NCBI RefSeq assembly: GCF_022921055.1
Contig: NZ_CP095061.1
Location: 4,565,501-4,629,500, forward strand
From: Hymenobacter volaticus
GTDB taxonomy: Bacteria > Bacteroidota > Bacteroidia > Cytophagales > Hymenobacteraceae
Reading direction: 5' to 3'
Length of the DNA stretch: 64,000 nucleotides
Both the position numbers and the translations under genes were made by a program. This document shows, piece by piece, positions 17,876-26,943 of this stretch. The notes beneath the pieces were generated by a model, which saw only the letters and a program-made list of their open reading frames with translations, searched no databases and was not told the DNA's origin. Position 1 is the stretch's first letter. Each line of letters starts with the position of its first letter.

Positions 17876-19048
17876 ATGAATAAGCACCTTCTTTTGATTT
17901 CCAGCGCATTTCTACTATTAAGCAGGCCTATATCGGCTCAGTCGCTGAGCCCTACTAGTTCAGATACTGTTCGGGTGGGAGGCAAGATATATACCTATGT
18001 TGAGCAGATGCCTGTGTTTCCGGGCGGTCAAGCTGCCCTGTTTCAAACTATCGGTCAAACCATCATCTACCCTACCGAAGCACTTCAGCAGCGGTTGGAA
18101 GGCCGGGTCTTCGTCAATTTTGTAGTTGGTAGTTCGGGCAAAGTACAGGATGTTAAAATTTCCAAAGGAGCTCACCCCCTACTCGATAACGAAGCAATGC
18201 GGGCCGTCAGTGCGCTACCATCCTTTACGCCAGGCAAACAAGTTGGCCGACCGGTTCCGGTTGCCTTTACGCTGCCTATTGTATTCAAACTTCCTACCAA
18301 TATCGAGCAGATTTTGGCCGAGCGTGCCAACCCTACACCGCAATCTTCCATAGCAACTAGCTCTGACACAGAAGCCAAATACCCAGGCGGGCCCGAAGCA
18401 CTTCTCGCCTATTTAGCAACCGCTCCTTGTCCAGAAGCAGCTCGCGCCGCACAAGTACAGGGGCGTGTGTTCGTCAAGATTAAACTCGATAGTGACGGTA
18501 GAATAACGGAGGCCAAACCTTTGGCTTCGCCTAACGCTACACAGCTAGTCAATGGCAAAAGCCGTGCTACTACCGAGGCCCTCAACAAAGTGCTGGAGCA
18601 AACAGCTATTCAATGGGTAGCCGCAATGCCTGCCTGGATTCCGGCTCGCAAGAATGGCGCTGCTGTTGCTAGTTATAGCATCACTTTGCCTGTTGTATTT
18701 GGTCCTTCCCTAGTTGCCACTGAAAAGGTATATCCTTACGCCGATCAAATGCCGGTGTTCAAAAACCCTGTAGAGGCCGGTGGCCTTCAGGCAAGCATAC
18801 AGCGGGCAGCTACTTATCCTCCTCAAGCTATGCGCAACAAGGTGCAAGGCACCGTATATGTCTATTTTGTCGTCAACGAGGTCGGCACATTAGAACAGGC
18901 GCAGATTATCAGCTCGCCTAGTTCAGAGTTAGATGCTTCCGTTTTGGCAGCCATACGCAGCCAATCAGCGGCTATAACGCCCGCTCAGCACCAAGGCAAG
19001 CCCGTAAAGGTGTTCTACGTCATGCCATTCAACTTCCGCATGATATAG
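17876..19048 (+). CDS. Exported protein with three TonB C-terminal-like domains (paralogue)
   Basis: 390 aa with a signal peptide ending near P-I-S-A-Q. The same triple TonB-C layout as the product of 15620-16768, with near-identical landmarks: Y-(T/F)-(Y/F)-V-E-Q-M-P, A-K-Y-P-G-G-P-E-A-L-L-A-Y-L, Y-P-Y-A-D-Q-M-P and G-K-P-V-K-V-F-Y-V. No membrane anchor or Pro-rich spacer is seen. The two copies plus their hydrolases form a duplicated roughly 2.2-kb unit. Function unknown. Confidence 0.75.
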   Translation: MNKHLLLISSAFLLLSRPISAQSLSPTSSDTVRVGGKIYTYVEQMPVFPGGQAALFQTIGQTIIYPTEALQQRLEGRVFVNFVVGSSGKVQDVKISKGAHPLLDNEAMRAVSALPSFTPGKQVGRPVPVAFTLPIVFKLPTNIEQILAERANPTPQSSIATSSDTEAKYPGGPEALLAYLATAPCPEAARAAQVQGRVFVKIKLDSDGRITEAKPLASPNATQLVNGKSRATTEALNKVLEQTAIQWVAAMPAWIPARKNGAAVASYSITLPVVFGPSLVATEKVYPYADQMPVFKNPVEAGGLQASIQRAATYPPQAMRNKVQGTVYVYFVVNEVGTLEQAQIISSPSSELDASVLAAIRSQSAAITPAQHQGKPVKVFYVMPFNFRMI

Positions 19049-19141
19049 ATAAAAGACCGTTACAACGCCGCTGCTTTTAAGCAATGATGCATTTGTCTTA
19101 CTTACTTAAAGCATCACAGCAGCAGCTTTTTATAGTATTGC

Positions 19142-19903
19142 TCAGCTATTCCCAAATACCCTACCCGCAAAATCCACCACGGCTTGCCGCGTGAGTTCTG
19201 GCTTCTCGAAATAGCCAAGGTGCCCGACGTCGCTCAGAAGTAGCGCGTGGCTTTCATTAGGCAGCACCAGTTGTGGTAGCAGGCTTTCTACGGTTACGGC
19301 TACGTCGTCTTTGCCACCAATAAAGAGCACTGGAAACTCCGCATCTTTTAGCACCTTGGTGCGGTCAGGTCGGTTGCGCATGGCTTCGAGCGCACCCAGT
19401 ACAGTGGCTTCGGGTGTGGAACGGCCAATTTCTTCCAAAAACTCGCGCTGCTCCCGCATGTGCTCCCGATTGGCCGGCGCAAACAGCGGCCTTATAAACG
19501 AATCCATAAACTTCTCGACGCCATGGCGACGTACGAAATCCATGTTTTTGTCGCGGTTCGCCTTTTTTTCGTCGGTATCGGGTAAGGCCGTGGAGTGGAA
19601 TAACACAAGGCCAGCCACCTTCTCGGGGTAACGTTCGGCAAAGGCCAGCGCCACGTAGCCACCCATGCTATGGCAAACCAATAATGTCTTCTCCACCCCT
19701 TTCTGACGCAACTGCTCGACCACGTAACGCGCTTGCGCTTCCATGCTGTAGTCGCGCACGTCGTGTACGTTGGTGCCGTGTCCGAGCAGGTTGAGCGTAA
19801 GCAGCCGATAACCGGCCGGAAACTCGCGCGTGAAATCAGTCCATATCTCCCGGCTTTCGGCGAAGCCATGGAGAAAAAGGATGGTAGGGTGTGAAGAGGC
19901 CAT
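19142..19903 (-). CDS. Alpha/beta hydrolase (paralogue)
   Basis: 253 aa from ATG 19903. Landmarks are T-I-L-F-L-H-G-F, elbow C-H-S-M-G-G, I-G-G-K-D-D-V-A-V and D-V-G-H-L-G-Y-F-E. The elbow has Cys where most relatives, including the paralogue at 16815-17573, have the first Gly of G-x-S-x-G; the Ser is kept. It is the second hydrolase of the duplicated unit. It is transcribed away from the SRPBCC gene, with 91 bp between the two start codons. Substrate unknown. Confidence 0.85.
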   Translation of the reverse strand: MASSHPTILFLHGFAESREIWTDFTREFPAGYRLLTLNLLGHGTNVHDVRDYSMEAQARYVVEQLRQKGVEKTLLVCHSMGGYVALAFAERYPEKVAGLVLFHSTALPDTDEKKANRDKNMDFVRRHGVEKFMDSFIRPLFAPANREHMREQREFLEEIGRSTPEATVLGALEAMRNRPDRTKVLKDAEFPVLFIGGKDDVAVTVESLLPQLVLPNESHALLLSDVGHLGYFEKPELTRQAVVDFAGRVFGNS

Positions 19904-19994
19904 GAGAAATGACGCCGCTATGCAAGCGGCTGTGCTAGTGAACCGCCACAATTACGCACATTTGCTTTGCTTGTTATCACGCTACACTATCTAC

Positions 19995-21014
19995 ATGTCT
20001 TCTATCGAGCGCAGTAATTTCCATTATGTAATTGCTGTTATAGCTGGTTTACTTGTTGCCCTCCTTGGCCGTTTTGCTTTTGCTACTCGCTTATTGAATG
20101 ATGCGGGCGGGCTGCTCATGCTGTGCTTTCTGGTGCTTATCCCGATGGCCCTAGGGGCTACAACGGCACATTTCACACCTCCTACCGCCAAGTGGATGTG
20201 GCGCACAGTGTGGAGCCCTTTCCTGACAGTTTTGCTATTTCTGTTCACGGCTTTGCTCCTTCATTTAGAGGGGCTGATTTGCGTGCTGATCATTTCGCCG
20301 CTATTTCTGGTCACCGCTTGCGTGGGTGCATCGCTCTACATACGCTTCACCGAAAACAGACCCGACAGAAACAAGACCTACACACTTGCTGCTTTTGCCC
20401 TCCTGCCCTTCCTGATGGCCCCAGTCGAAAGCCAGTTCGCTGCGCCCAACGAGTTGCGCCGCGTCGAAAACACCGTAGTTATTGCAGCGCCCATCGATGT
20501 AGTGTGGCAGAACATTATCCGAGTTCTACCCATTCAGGCAACTGATTTAGGCCCGAGTGTAATAGACAAGATTGGCTTTCCGCGCCCCGTCGAAGCCACT
20601 CTCACCCACGAAGGCATTGGCGGCGTCCGTCATGCTACCTTCGAGCGCGGCGTCGAGTTCATTGAAACAGTCGACGTTTGGGAACCACAACGCCGCTTGT
20701 CATTCAGCATCGTACCCAACACGGCCACCATTCCTCCCACCACCTTCGACGAGCACGTAACGATAGGCGGGCGCTTCTTCGATGTACTACGCGGCACCTA
20801 CGAATTGGAAGCCGTGGGAGCCGGCCATACGCGCCTCATCTTGTATAGCCAGCAGCGCCTAAGCACGCGCCTCAACCCCTACGCCGGCCTTTGGACCGAC
20901 TATGTAATGAGCGAAATCCAACGGCGGATTCTGACCGTTATTCAGCGGCGTTGCGAAGCCAGAGGCAATAAAGGTTCTCTTAGCAGCCACAAACAGAAAG
21001 AGCAGGCCAACTAA
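19995..21014 (+). CDS. Membrane protein with C-terminal SRPBCC (START-like) domain
   Basis: 339 aa from ATG 19995. Four hydrophobic segments occupy about residues 8-135. A soluble SRPBCC/polyketide-cyclase-like domain (about 155-320) follows, beginning V-E-N-T-V-V-I-A-A-P-I-D-V-V-W-Q-N-I. SRPBCC domains bind hydrophobic ligands. An in-frame ATG further upstream lies inside the divergent hydrolase gene and adds residues of no recognisable kind. The C-terminal coding bases form the left arm of the terminator. Specific role unknown. Confidence 0.7.
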   Translation: MSSIERSNFHYVIAVIAGLLVALLGRFAFATRLLNDAGGLLMLCFLVLIPMALGATTAHFTPPTAKWMWRTVWSPFLTVLLFLFTALLLHLEGLICVLIISPLFLVTACVGASLYIRFTENRPDRNKTYTLAAFALLPFLMAPVESQFAAPNELRRVENTVVIAAPIDVVWQNIIRVLPIQATDLGPSVIDKIGFPRPVEATLTHEGIGGVRHATFERGVEFIETVDVWEPQRRLSFSIVPNTATIPPTTFDEHVTIGGRFFDVLRGTYELEAVGAGHTRLILYSQQRLSTRLNPYAGLWTDYVMSEIQRRILTVIQRRCEARGNKGSLSSHKQKEQAN

Positions 21015-21031
21015 AGTAGCCTGCTCTTTTT
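20999..21031 (+). terminator. Intrinsic terminator overlapping the end of the SRPBCC gene
   Basis: AGAGCAGGC (20999-21007) pairs with GCCTGCTCT (21019-21027) and is followed by T residues. The left arm is inside the coding region. Confidence 0.75.
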
Positions 21032-21056
21032 ATGGCAATATTGTTCTTAAACTCGC

Positions 21057-21602
21057 TTAGGCGAGTACTTCTTCTTTTTGCTTGATGAACTGCACGTTGG
21101 CGAACAGCTTCACATCGTCGCCGAGTACGATGGAGCCAGCTTCGGTTACGGCGTGGAAGGTCAAGCCAAACTCTTTGCGGTTGATTTTGCCGGTTACTTC
21201 AAAACCCGCTTTTTCATTGCCGTAAAAGTCAGTGGCAGTGCCGCCAAACTCTACGTCCAACGTTACGGGCTTGGTAACGTCTTTTACAGTCAGGTTACCA
21301 GCCAGTTTATAATCATCACCCTTCTTGGTAAGCGAGGTCGAGGTGAAGGTGATTTGCGGATAGGTAGCGGCGTCGAAGAAGTCATTGTTGCGCAAGTGCT
21401 CGTCGCGCTGCTCCTGGTTGGTGTCGATGCTGGCTACGTCGAGCGAGAACGTAACTTGGGCGTTTTCGAAGGTGTCGTTTTCTGATACAGCATGGCCTTC
21501 AAATTTCTTGAAAGAGCCAGTTACCGTCGAGATAACGAGGTGCTTGATCTTGAACTGTACTTCGGAGTGCATCGGGTCGAGGACCCACTTGGTAGCTGCC
21601 AT
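21057..21602 (-). CDS. YceI family protein
   Basis: 181 aa, lipocalin-like beta-barrel that binds polyisoprenoid or other amphiphilic molecules. Landmarks: W-x-x-D-x-x-H-S-x-V-x-F-x-I-K-H, G-x-F-x-x-F-E-G, N-D-F-F-D-A-x-x-Y-P and L-T-V-K-D-V-T-K-P-V. It lacks a signal peptide, so this is the cytoplasmic variety. Two TGTAYGTACA palindromes upstream (21675-21707) suggest control by a dimeric repressor; in Bacteroidota YceI genes often respond to MarR-type regulators, but no such gene is in the window. Confidence 0.9.
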   Translation of the reverse strand: MAATKWVLDPMHSEVQFKIKHLVISTVTGSFKKFEGHAVSENDTFENAQVTFSLDVASIDTNQEQRDEHLRNNDFFDAATYPQITFTSTSLTKKGDDYKLAGNLTVKDVTKPVTLDVEFGGTATDFYGNEKAGFEVTGKINRKEFGLTFHAVTEAGSIVLGDDVKLFANVQFIKQKEEVLA

Positions 21603-21674
21603 GAGTGTAGGCGTTGCGAGGATAAGTTATAAAACACCTTGTGGGCTTGCGGCCCTTTCAGATGACCTTACAAA

Positions 21675-21707
21675 TGTATGTACATTATTTAAATACATGT
21701 ACGTACA
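21675..21707. promoter_or_regulatory. Putative double operator upstream of YceI
   Basis: TGTATGTACA (21675-21684) and TGTACGTACA (21698-21707, a perfect palindrome) are spaced 23 bp start to start. They lie in an AT-rich stretch about 73-105 bp upstream of the YceI start codon. Regulator unknown. Confidence 0.5.
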
Positions 21708-21766
21708 TCGATAAAAATATTTTTTAATGTTTCCTCTCTTACTCACGTACGGCCATTAAAACGCAG

Positions 21767-21797
21767 AAGCCGAAGTAGCTAATGCTACTCCGGCTTT
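21767..21797 (-). terminator. Probable terminator after dxs
   Basis: 13-bp arms (21767-21779 and 21784-21796) with one mismatch and a 4-nt loop, downstream of the dxs stop. The minus-strand T run is short and displaced. Confidence 0.5.
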
Positions 21798-21828
21798 CAT
21801 GAGATACACTTATCAATCCTGACCTAAC

Positions 21829-23771
21829 CTACAGCAGTACCGTTTCTATAGTAGCTCTAACTGCTACTTTACCACTCAACTCTCGCATAGCGGTGGCAAT
21901 ACCTTCGGCATCGAAGCCGCATTCTTTGTAAAGTTCGTCTTGGGTGCCGTGCTCTACCACTCGGTCAGGGATGCCGAGGCGGCGGATTGGGAGGCTGTAG
22001 CCGTGGTCGGCCATGAACTCTAGTATTGCCGAGCCGAAGCCACCTTGCAGGCAGCCGTCTTCTACTGTTACGAGGGCTTGGTACTGCTGGCAAATGGTGT
22101 GAAGCAGCTCTTCGTCCAAGGGCTTGCAGAAGCGCATATCGTAATGGCCTGGATTAAGCCCTTCGGCCACCAGCTTCTGAGTGGCCTTGGTAGCATAATT
22201 ACCGATGTGACCGATGCTAAGCACTGCCACACCTTCGCCTGCGCGCACCACCCGGCCCTTACCCACCGTGATTTTCTTGAGCGGTTTGCGCCAATCCGGC
22301 ATCACGCCCTCACCCCGTGGGTAGCGGATACTGAATGGGCCCGCGTTTTCGGGAAGCGTGGCCGTGTACATCAGATTACGCAGTTCCTCTTCGTTCATGG
22401 GAGCCGAAACTACCATGTTCGGGACGCAGCGCATATAAGCTATGTCGTAGCAGCCGTGGTGGGTGGGGCCGTCGGCGCCGGCAAAACCGGCACGGTCGAG
22501 GCAGAATACTACGTGCAGGTTTTGCAACGCCACATCGTGCAGCACCTGGTCGTAGGCGCGCTGCATGAACGACGAGTAGATATTGCAGAACGGAATAAGG
22601 CCCTGCGTAGCCATACCCGCCGAGAACGTCACGGCGTGCTGCTCGGCAATGCCTACGTCGAAGGCGCGCTTGGGCATGGCGGCCATCATCAGGTTCAACG
22701 ACGAACCTGAGGGCATAGCCGGCGTCACGCCCATAATTTTATCGTTCTGCTCGGCCAGTTCGATCATCGTGTGCCCGAATACATCCTGGTACTTGGGCGG
22801 CTGCGGCGTCGAGTAGGTTTTCTTGCTGATTTCGCCCGTCACCTTGTCGAACAACCCGGGGCGTGCCACAAGGTCTGATCTTTCTCGGCCAGCGCGTAGC
22901 CCTTGCCTTTCACCGTCACGCAGTGCAGAATCTTTGGGCCGGGGATGCTCTTTAGGTCATTCAGGATGGTAGCCAGATGCTGCACGTCGTGCCCATCAAC
23001 CGGACCAAAATAACGGAATTTCAGCGCCTCAAACAGGTTGCTTTGCTTGAGCAGCGTCGCCTTCATAGCCGACTCCACTTTGCGGGCAATCTGCTGCGGG
23101 TTAGGGCCAAACTTGCTTAGCTTGCCCAACACGTTCCACAGTTCGTCGCGCACTTTGTTGTAGGTGCGGGAGGTGGTGATGTCGGTGAGGTATTCCTTGA
23201 GCGCACCTACATTCGGGTCAATGCTCATGCAGTTATCATTCAGGATAACAAGCAAGTTGGAATTCGTGACCCCAGCGTGGTTGAGCGCCTCGAAAGCCAT
23301 ACCGGCCGTCATGGCGCCATCGCCAATTACAGCAATATGCTGCCGATCGAATTCGCCTTTGTAGTCTGACGCTACGGCCATGCCAAGGGCGGCGCCAATG
23401 CTGGTGCTGCTATGGCCCACGCCGAAGGCATCGTACTCGCTTTCCTTGCGCTTCGGAAAGCCCGACATGCCGTTGTAGCGGCGGTTGGTCGGGAATCGGT
23501 CGCGGCGGCCGGTCAAAATTTTGTGGCCGTAGGCTTGGTGGCCCACATCCCACACCAACTGGTCGTAGGGTGTGTTGAAGACGTAATGCAGGGCTACGGT
23601 TAGTTCTACTACGCCTAGCGAAGCCCCGAAGTGCCCCCCGTATATCGAAACCGTATCAATAATGAACTGACGTAGTTCCTGACTTAGTTGTACCAATTGG
23701 TCCTGACTAAGTTTTTTCAGGTCGTCGGGCGAGTCTATGGCCGCCAGCAATTCACCGGGTTCGACAATCAT
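21829..23771 (-). CDS. dxs: 1-deoxy-D-xylulose-5-phosphate synthase (frameshifted)
   Basis: First enzyme of the MEP isoprenoid pathway; condenses pyruvate and glyceraldehyde 3-phosphate using thiamine diphosphate. Landmarks: G-H-F-G-A-S-L-G, V-G-H-Q-A-Y-x-H-K, G-H-S-S-T-S, the ThDP motif G-D-G-A-M-T-A-G with L-N-D-N near 30 residues later, and D-R-A-G-x-x-G-x-D-G-P-T-H-H-G in the pyrimidine domain. The frame breaks at the GGG run at 22858-22860 (minus-strand CCC; 22858-22861 lies in cccgggg). One extra base gives ...LWHAPGLFDKVTGEI..., a 647-aa protein. Because dxs is normally essential where MEP is the only pathway, the break is very likely a sequence error. Start ATG 23771 fits the family; a minus-strand TAACTTTG box lies at 23858-23865. 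Confidence 0.92.
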
Positions 23772-24063
23772 GTATAATAGAGGCAGTTGGGGATAAGGCA
23801 ACAGCCGACATGCCCAAAAGGTTAATAGACCTCAGGCCGCCTGCTGCGTACGACACCCAAAGTTACGGGTTTTCTGTTCGGCCGGTTCAGGCTAAAGTTG
23901 GTTTACGAGCTGGCGCCTCTCCACAATTAGCAAGCCAAACCAACAGTTACTACGGTGGTAAAGGTCAAAAGCACATAATCTAAATCGTTCTTAATTAACG
24001 CTTCTTTAACGACCTACCCTAGCAGAATGCCTACTTTTGATTTACGATACCTGCGCATCACTC

Positions 24064-25104
24064 ATGCCTCATACCTCAGCCGATCAACAAACTGAAGACC
24101 AGCAACTACTAGACAAGCTTCGCCCTTCGCGCATTGTCTTGCCAGTGCTGATTGGGCTAAGTGTCGTCGGTTTCATGTTCTGGCGCAGCTACAAACCCGG
24201 CGATTTAGCTCCCCTGGCTAACGCCAAACCCATCTGGCTTTTGGTGATGGTGGCCGTACTCCTGGCCCGTGACGCCGGCTACGTGTACCGCATCCGCTAC
24301 CTCACCCAGAAGGTACTCACTTGGCGCGCCTCCCTTGATGTCATCATGATTTGGGAATTTTCATCGTGCGTGCTGCCTTCGGCGGTGGGGGGCACGGCGG
24401 TAGCCCCGGTGCTCTTGCATAAAGAAGGCATTCCGCTCGGCAAATCGGTGGCGTACATCATGGCTACTGCCATGCTCGACAACTTGTATTACGTATTGGC
24501 GGTGCCACTGGTCGTACTCATTGGGGGCGATGCACTGTATCCGCATGAGGCATTGCAGGGCGGTTTGGTGGCCACGTTGCGCATCGGCTTTATTGCGAGC
24601 TATGTGTTCGTTACCATCTATGCGCTGCTGATGCTGTACGCCATCTTCATAAATCCACGGTCGGTGAAGCGACTACTAGTGCGGCTATTTTCAATGCGTG
24701 GGCTGCGTCGCCTGCGCGGCAAAGCCTACAAAATGGGCAATGAGATGGTGCTTGCTTCTGCTGAGCTACGCGGCAACGGTTGGGGCTATTGGCTGCGGGC
24801 CTCCCTCAGCACGGCCTTCGTCTGGACCGCCCGTTACTTAGTTATTGGCTGCCTGATTTCAGCTTTCATTGATGTTACCTGGCCGGAATTCTGGCTGATT
24901 TTTGGCCGTAATCTAACCTATAAAGTCATCTTGCTGATTGCTATTACGCCTGGCGGCGCCGGCATTGCGGAAGGAGCCTTCCCTACCTTCTTCGGTAAGT
25001 TCATCGGTACACCCACCATGACCAACTTCATGGTGCTGCTTTACCGCCTCGTCACCTACTACTTATATTTAATACTAGGCGCCGTGTTCCTCCCCGTTGG
25101 ATAG
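24064..25104 (+). CDS. Lysylphosphatidylglycerol synthase-type flippase domain protein (UPF0104-like)
   Basis: 346 aa with about eight membrane helices. It shows the family pattern W-E-F-S-S-C-V-L-P-S-A-V-G-G-T-A-V-A-P and a late P-G-G-A-G-I-A-E-G motif, as in the transmembrane half of MprF and related lipid flippases (PF03706). No synthase domain is attached. It sits at the divergent side of dxs. ATG 24064 is preferred over an upstream ATG 24037 since both give cytoplasmic N-termini without family similarity until L-R-P-S. Transported lipid unknown. Confidence 0.8.
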   Translation: MPHTSADQQTEDQQLLDKLRPSRIVLPVLIGLSVVGFMFWRSYKPGDLAPLANAKPIWLLVMVAVLLARDAGYVYRIRYLTQKVLTWRASLDVIMIWEFSSCVLPSAVGGTAVAPVLLHKEGIPLGKSVAYIMATAMLDNLYYVLAVPLVVLIGGDALYPHEALQGGLVATLRIGFIASYVFVTIYALLMLYAIFINPRSVKRLLVRLFSMRGLRRLRGKAYKMGNEMVLASAELRGNGWGYWLRASLSTAFVWTARYLVIGCLISAFIDVTWPEFWLIFGRNLTYKVILLIAITPGGAGIAEGAFPTFFGKFIGTPTMTNFMVLLYRLVTYYLYLILGAVFLPVG

Positions 25105-25301
25105 CTCGAATTTTTGGCTCCCGCAAAGCGAAAGCAGTTATGCATTCGTAGCTCAATTCCTTTCTCGCTACTAAATCAGATGGTTCGTTCCATATAAGAA
25201 GAGCCGTTTGATTAATCTGATTCATAGAGGAGCTATGCTAAGCGCAACCGAAGTATCTTGCTCGAATTGTTGCTCGAACATGATGGGACTGCCTGTGCAT
25301 T

Positions 25302-25337
25302 AAAAAAGCCTTTCCACTGTGGTGGAAGGGCTTTTTT
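25302..25337. terminator. Bidirectional intrinsic terminator
   Basis: 16-bp arms (25302-25317 and 25322-25337, one G-U pair) flanked by A6 and T6, between the convergent flippase-like and lipoprotein genes. Confidence 0.85.
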
Positions 25338-25371
25338 ATTTTTCCAGAAATAGAAGCGGTTGCGCTTAACG

Positions 25372-25788
25372 CTATTCCTTTTCGAGCCGCAGCTCAGCGC
25401 CTTCGGGGCTTTTCAACGTTAGCTTGTCGTCGGTTAGGGTTACCACATCGAAGCTGTTGCTTTGGGCAGCGCCGTCGGGAGTCATGGTGATTTTTTTGCC
25501 GGCTTGGTCGAAGGTGTATTTGCCGTTTACAGCGCCAGCAGCAGCCGTCATGTTGTATTGGCCGTTGGCAAAGAAGGTGATGCGCTCATCTTCCTGCGCG
25601 TCGGTTTGTTTCACTTTATCACCGGTGGAACTCAGTTCTTTATCTGTTTTCCAGACCTTGCTTTGGGCGCCATATAGCATATTGACACCTTCTACTTTAC
25701 CTTCTTTACTACCGCAAGCAGAAGTGAACAATACTAGCAGCATCAGCAAGCTGGCTACGTAGCGAAAAGGAGAGGGCATGTTTTTCAT
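25372..25788 (-). CDS. Lipocalin-like lipoprotein
   Basis: 138 aa with a lipoprotein signal ending L-F-T-S-A-C-G-S (lipidated Cys about residue 25). The mature part is about 110 residues of short beta strands: V-W-K-T-D, E-R-I-T-F-F-A-N-G-Q-Y, G-K-Y-T-F-D, K-I-T-M-T and L-T-L-K-S-P. This pattern is typical of the small lipocalin-like or DUF4488-like lipoproteins of Bacteroidota. Ligand unknown. It stands alone, divergent from the LysM gene. Confidence 0.7.
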   Translation of the reverse strand: MKNMPSPFRYVASLLMLLVLFTSACGSKEGKVEGVNMLYGAQSKVWKTDKELSSTGDKVKQTDAQEDERITFFANGQYNMTAAAGAVNGKYTFDQAGKKITMTPDGAAQSNSFDVVTLTDDKLTLKSPEGAELRLEKE

Positions 25789-26027
25789 TGGTATCAGGGA
25801 GTAAAGGTGAAAATGGGAGAGAGCTTTCTACCGCTGCCTGCTAACCGCAAGCTTAAGTAGTATTGCGCCTCTTACGACGGGCTTCCGCAAGATGTTCAGC
25901 TCACCTACTGTTGACTTACACAAAGCCGAACTTCTTGCCTGTGTCAGCGTATGATGCCAAACACCGTGGCCATCAACTGCATGAAGATGAGCTGCGTTCT
26001 GCATCCACCTTAAACCAACGCACGACC

Positions 26028-26327
26028 ATGGGATTGTTTGATTTTCTCTCGAACGAAGGCGAAAAAAAGCCAGTAGAACCCGCTGCTAAGCCTGCCGCTG
26101 GCGGAGCCACCGATTTCTTCGGCAATCCTGCTCAACCAACGCAGCCTGCCGCTGCGCAAGGCCAAAGCTACACAGTAGTAAGTGGCGATTCGCTGTCCAA
26201 AATTGCCAAAAACCACTACGGCGATGCCTCCAAGTGGCACCAAATTTACGATGCCAATAAAGCCACTATTGGCTCCAACCCCGACCATATTGAAGTAGGC
26301 CAAGTGCTGACTTTGCCAACACTCTAA
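26028..26327 (+). CDS. Small LysM domain protein
   Basis: 99 aa. ATG 26028 is chosen because M-G-L-F-D-F-L matches the start of YgaU/Kbp-type proteins. A Pro/Ala-rich linker leads to one LysM domain (about 47-97): Y-T-V-V-S-G-D-S-L-S-K-I-A-K-N-H-Y-G, then N-P-D-H-I-E-V-G-Q-V-L-T-L-P. It lacks the BON domain that usually sits between the M-G-L-F start and LysM in Kbp. No signal peptide, so probably cytoplasmic despite the peptidoglycan-binding fold. Confidence 0.8.
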   Translation: MGLFDFLSNEGEKKPVEPAAKPAAGGATDFFGNPAQPTQPAAAQGQSYTVVSGDSLSKIAKNHYGDASKWHQIYDANKATIGSNPDHIEVGQVLTLPTL

Positions 26328-26352
26328 AAGAATTTCCTCTTAGAAATTTTAT

Positions 26353-26384
26353 AAAAGCCGCTCTGATTCAGAGTGGCTTTTTTT
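26353..26384 (+). terminator. Intrinsic terminator after the LysM gene
   Basis: AAAGCCGCTCTGA pairs with TCAGAGTGGCTTT (one G-U pair), followed by a T-rich run. Confidence 0.8.
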
Positions 26385-26587
26385 ATGCATAAGCTTTCTA
26401 AATTCAGAGCAACAAAACTGGTTACGGGTAAGCAGCACAGCAGTAGCAACGGCGTCTACACAGCGCAAGGCGTTTGAGCGACACTCCCTTTACACGCTTG
26501 ATAGTCAGTAGAATCTGATAGCTGTATCTTACAATTGAACGGCAAAATTGCCGTAAGAGGAAAGCGAAAAAATAATTCTGGTTTGTG

Positions 26588-26617
26588 TTGCGAATATCAA
26601 ATCCGGTTATACATTTG
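26588..26617 (+). promoter_or_regulatory. Bacteroidota-type promoter of the sulfur operon
   Basis: TTG (26588-26590), 19-nt spacer, then TACATTTG (26610-26617): an excellent match to the TTG/TAnnTTTG promoter. Transcription would start near 26622, just before the riboswitch. A small inverted repeat, CGGCAA-AA-TTGCCG (26540-26553), lies upstream and could be an operator. Confidence 0.75.
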
Positions 26618-26659
26618 CAACACCTAGCACGGTACTCCCCGCTTACGGTGGGACAGTTT

Positions 26660-26780
26660 TTTCAGATTTATACAGAAGTGGCGAGAGAACAGGCTCCCTG
26701 ACCCACTGGCAACCTTCGTTGAAGCGAAAGGTGCCAATTCCTGCCCGATCCGGTATTGCCGGCGGGAGAGATAAGTTGAG
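26660..26780 (+). ncRNA. SAM-I (S-box) riboswitch
   Basis: The order and content match the S-box aptamer: P1 left side near ATTTAT, then AGAAGTGGCGAGAGAACAGG, CCCACTGGCAACC (conserved GGCAACC), GGTGCCAATTCCTGCC (conserved), a P4-like hairpin, and GAGAGATAAGT closing P1. It precedes metY, the classical target. High SAM would be expected to switch the downstream operon off. The expression platform is not obvious because a short ORF starts only a few bases after P1. Confidence 0.85.
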
Positions 26781-26784
26781 TACC

Positions 26785-26943
26785 ATGAAAAACAACCTGA
26801 ATTCCGCTTTCCATTTCCTATCCGCTCTAGTCGCCTTGCTGCGCACTGGCTCGCCGATGGGTTTTCGTATGTCGCCTGTAGCTGTTCCAGCCGCCCGAAT
26901 GCGAATGCGCCGCTGTTGTAGCGCTTGTTGTTGCTGTTGTTAG
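26785..26943 (+). CDS. Candidate cysteine-codon leader peptide
   Basis: 52-codon ORF starting ATG 26785, immediately after the riboswitch P1 helix. It ends R-R-C-C-S-A-C-C-C-C-C-stop, so 7 of its last 9 sense codons are Cys (all TGT/TGC). Codons before the run are unremarkable. The Cys run lies in the loop of a possible 6-bp GC stem, GCCGCT (26909-26914) with AGCGGC (26950-26955), so a ribosome stalled for lack of Cys-tRNA would block that stem. This is the logic of an attenuation leader for sulfur genes. It could also be a chance ORF; internal ATGs give shorter versions. No homology is claimed. Confidence 0.5.
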   Translation: MKNNLNSAFHFLSALVALLRTGSPMGFRMSPVAVPAARMRMRRCCSACCCCC

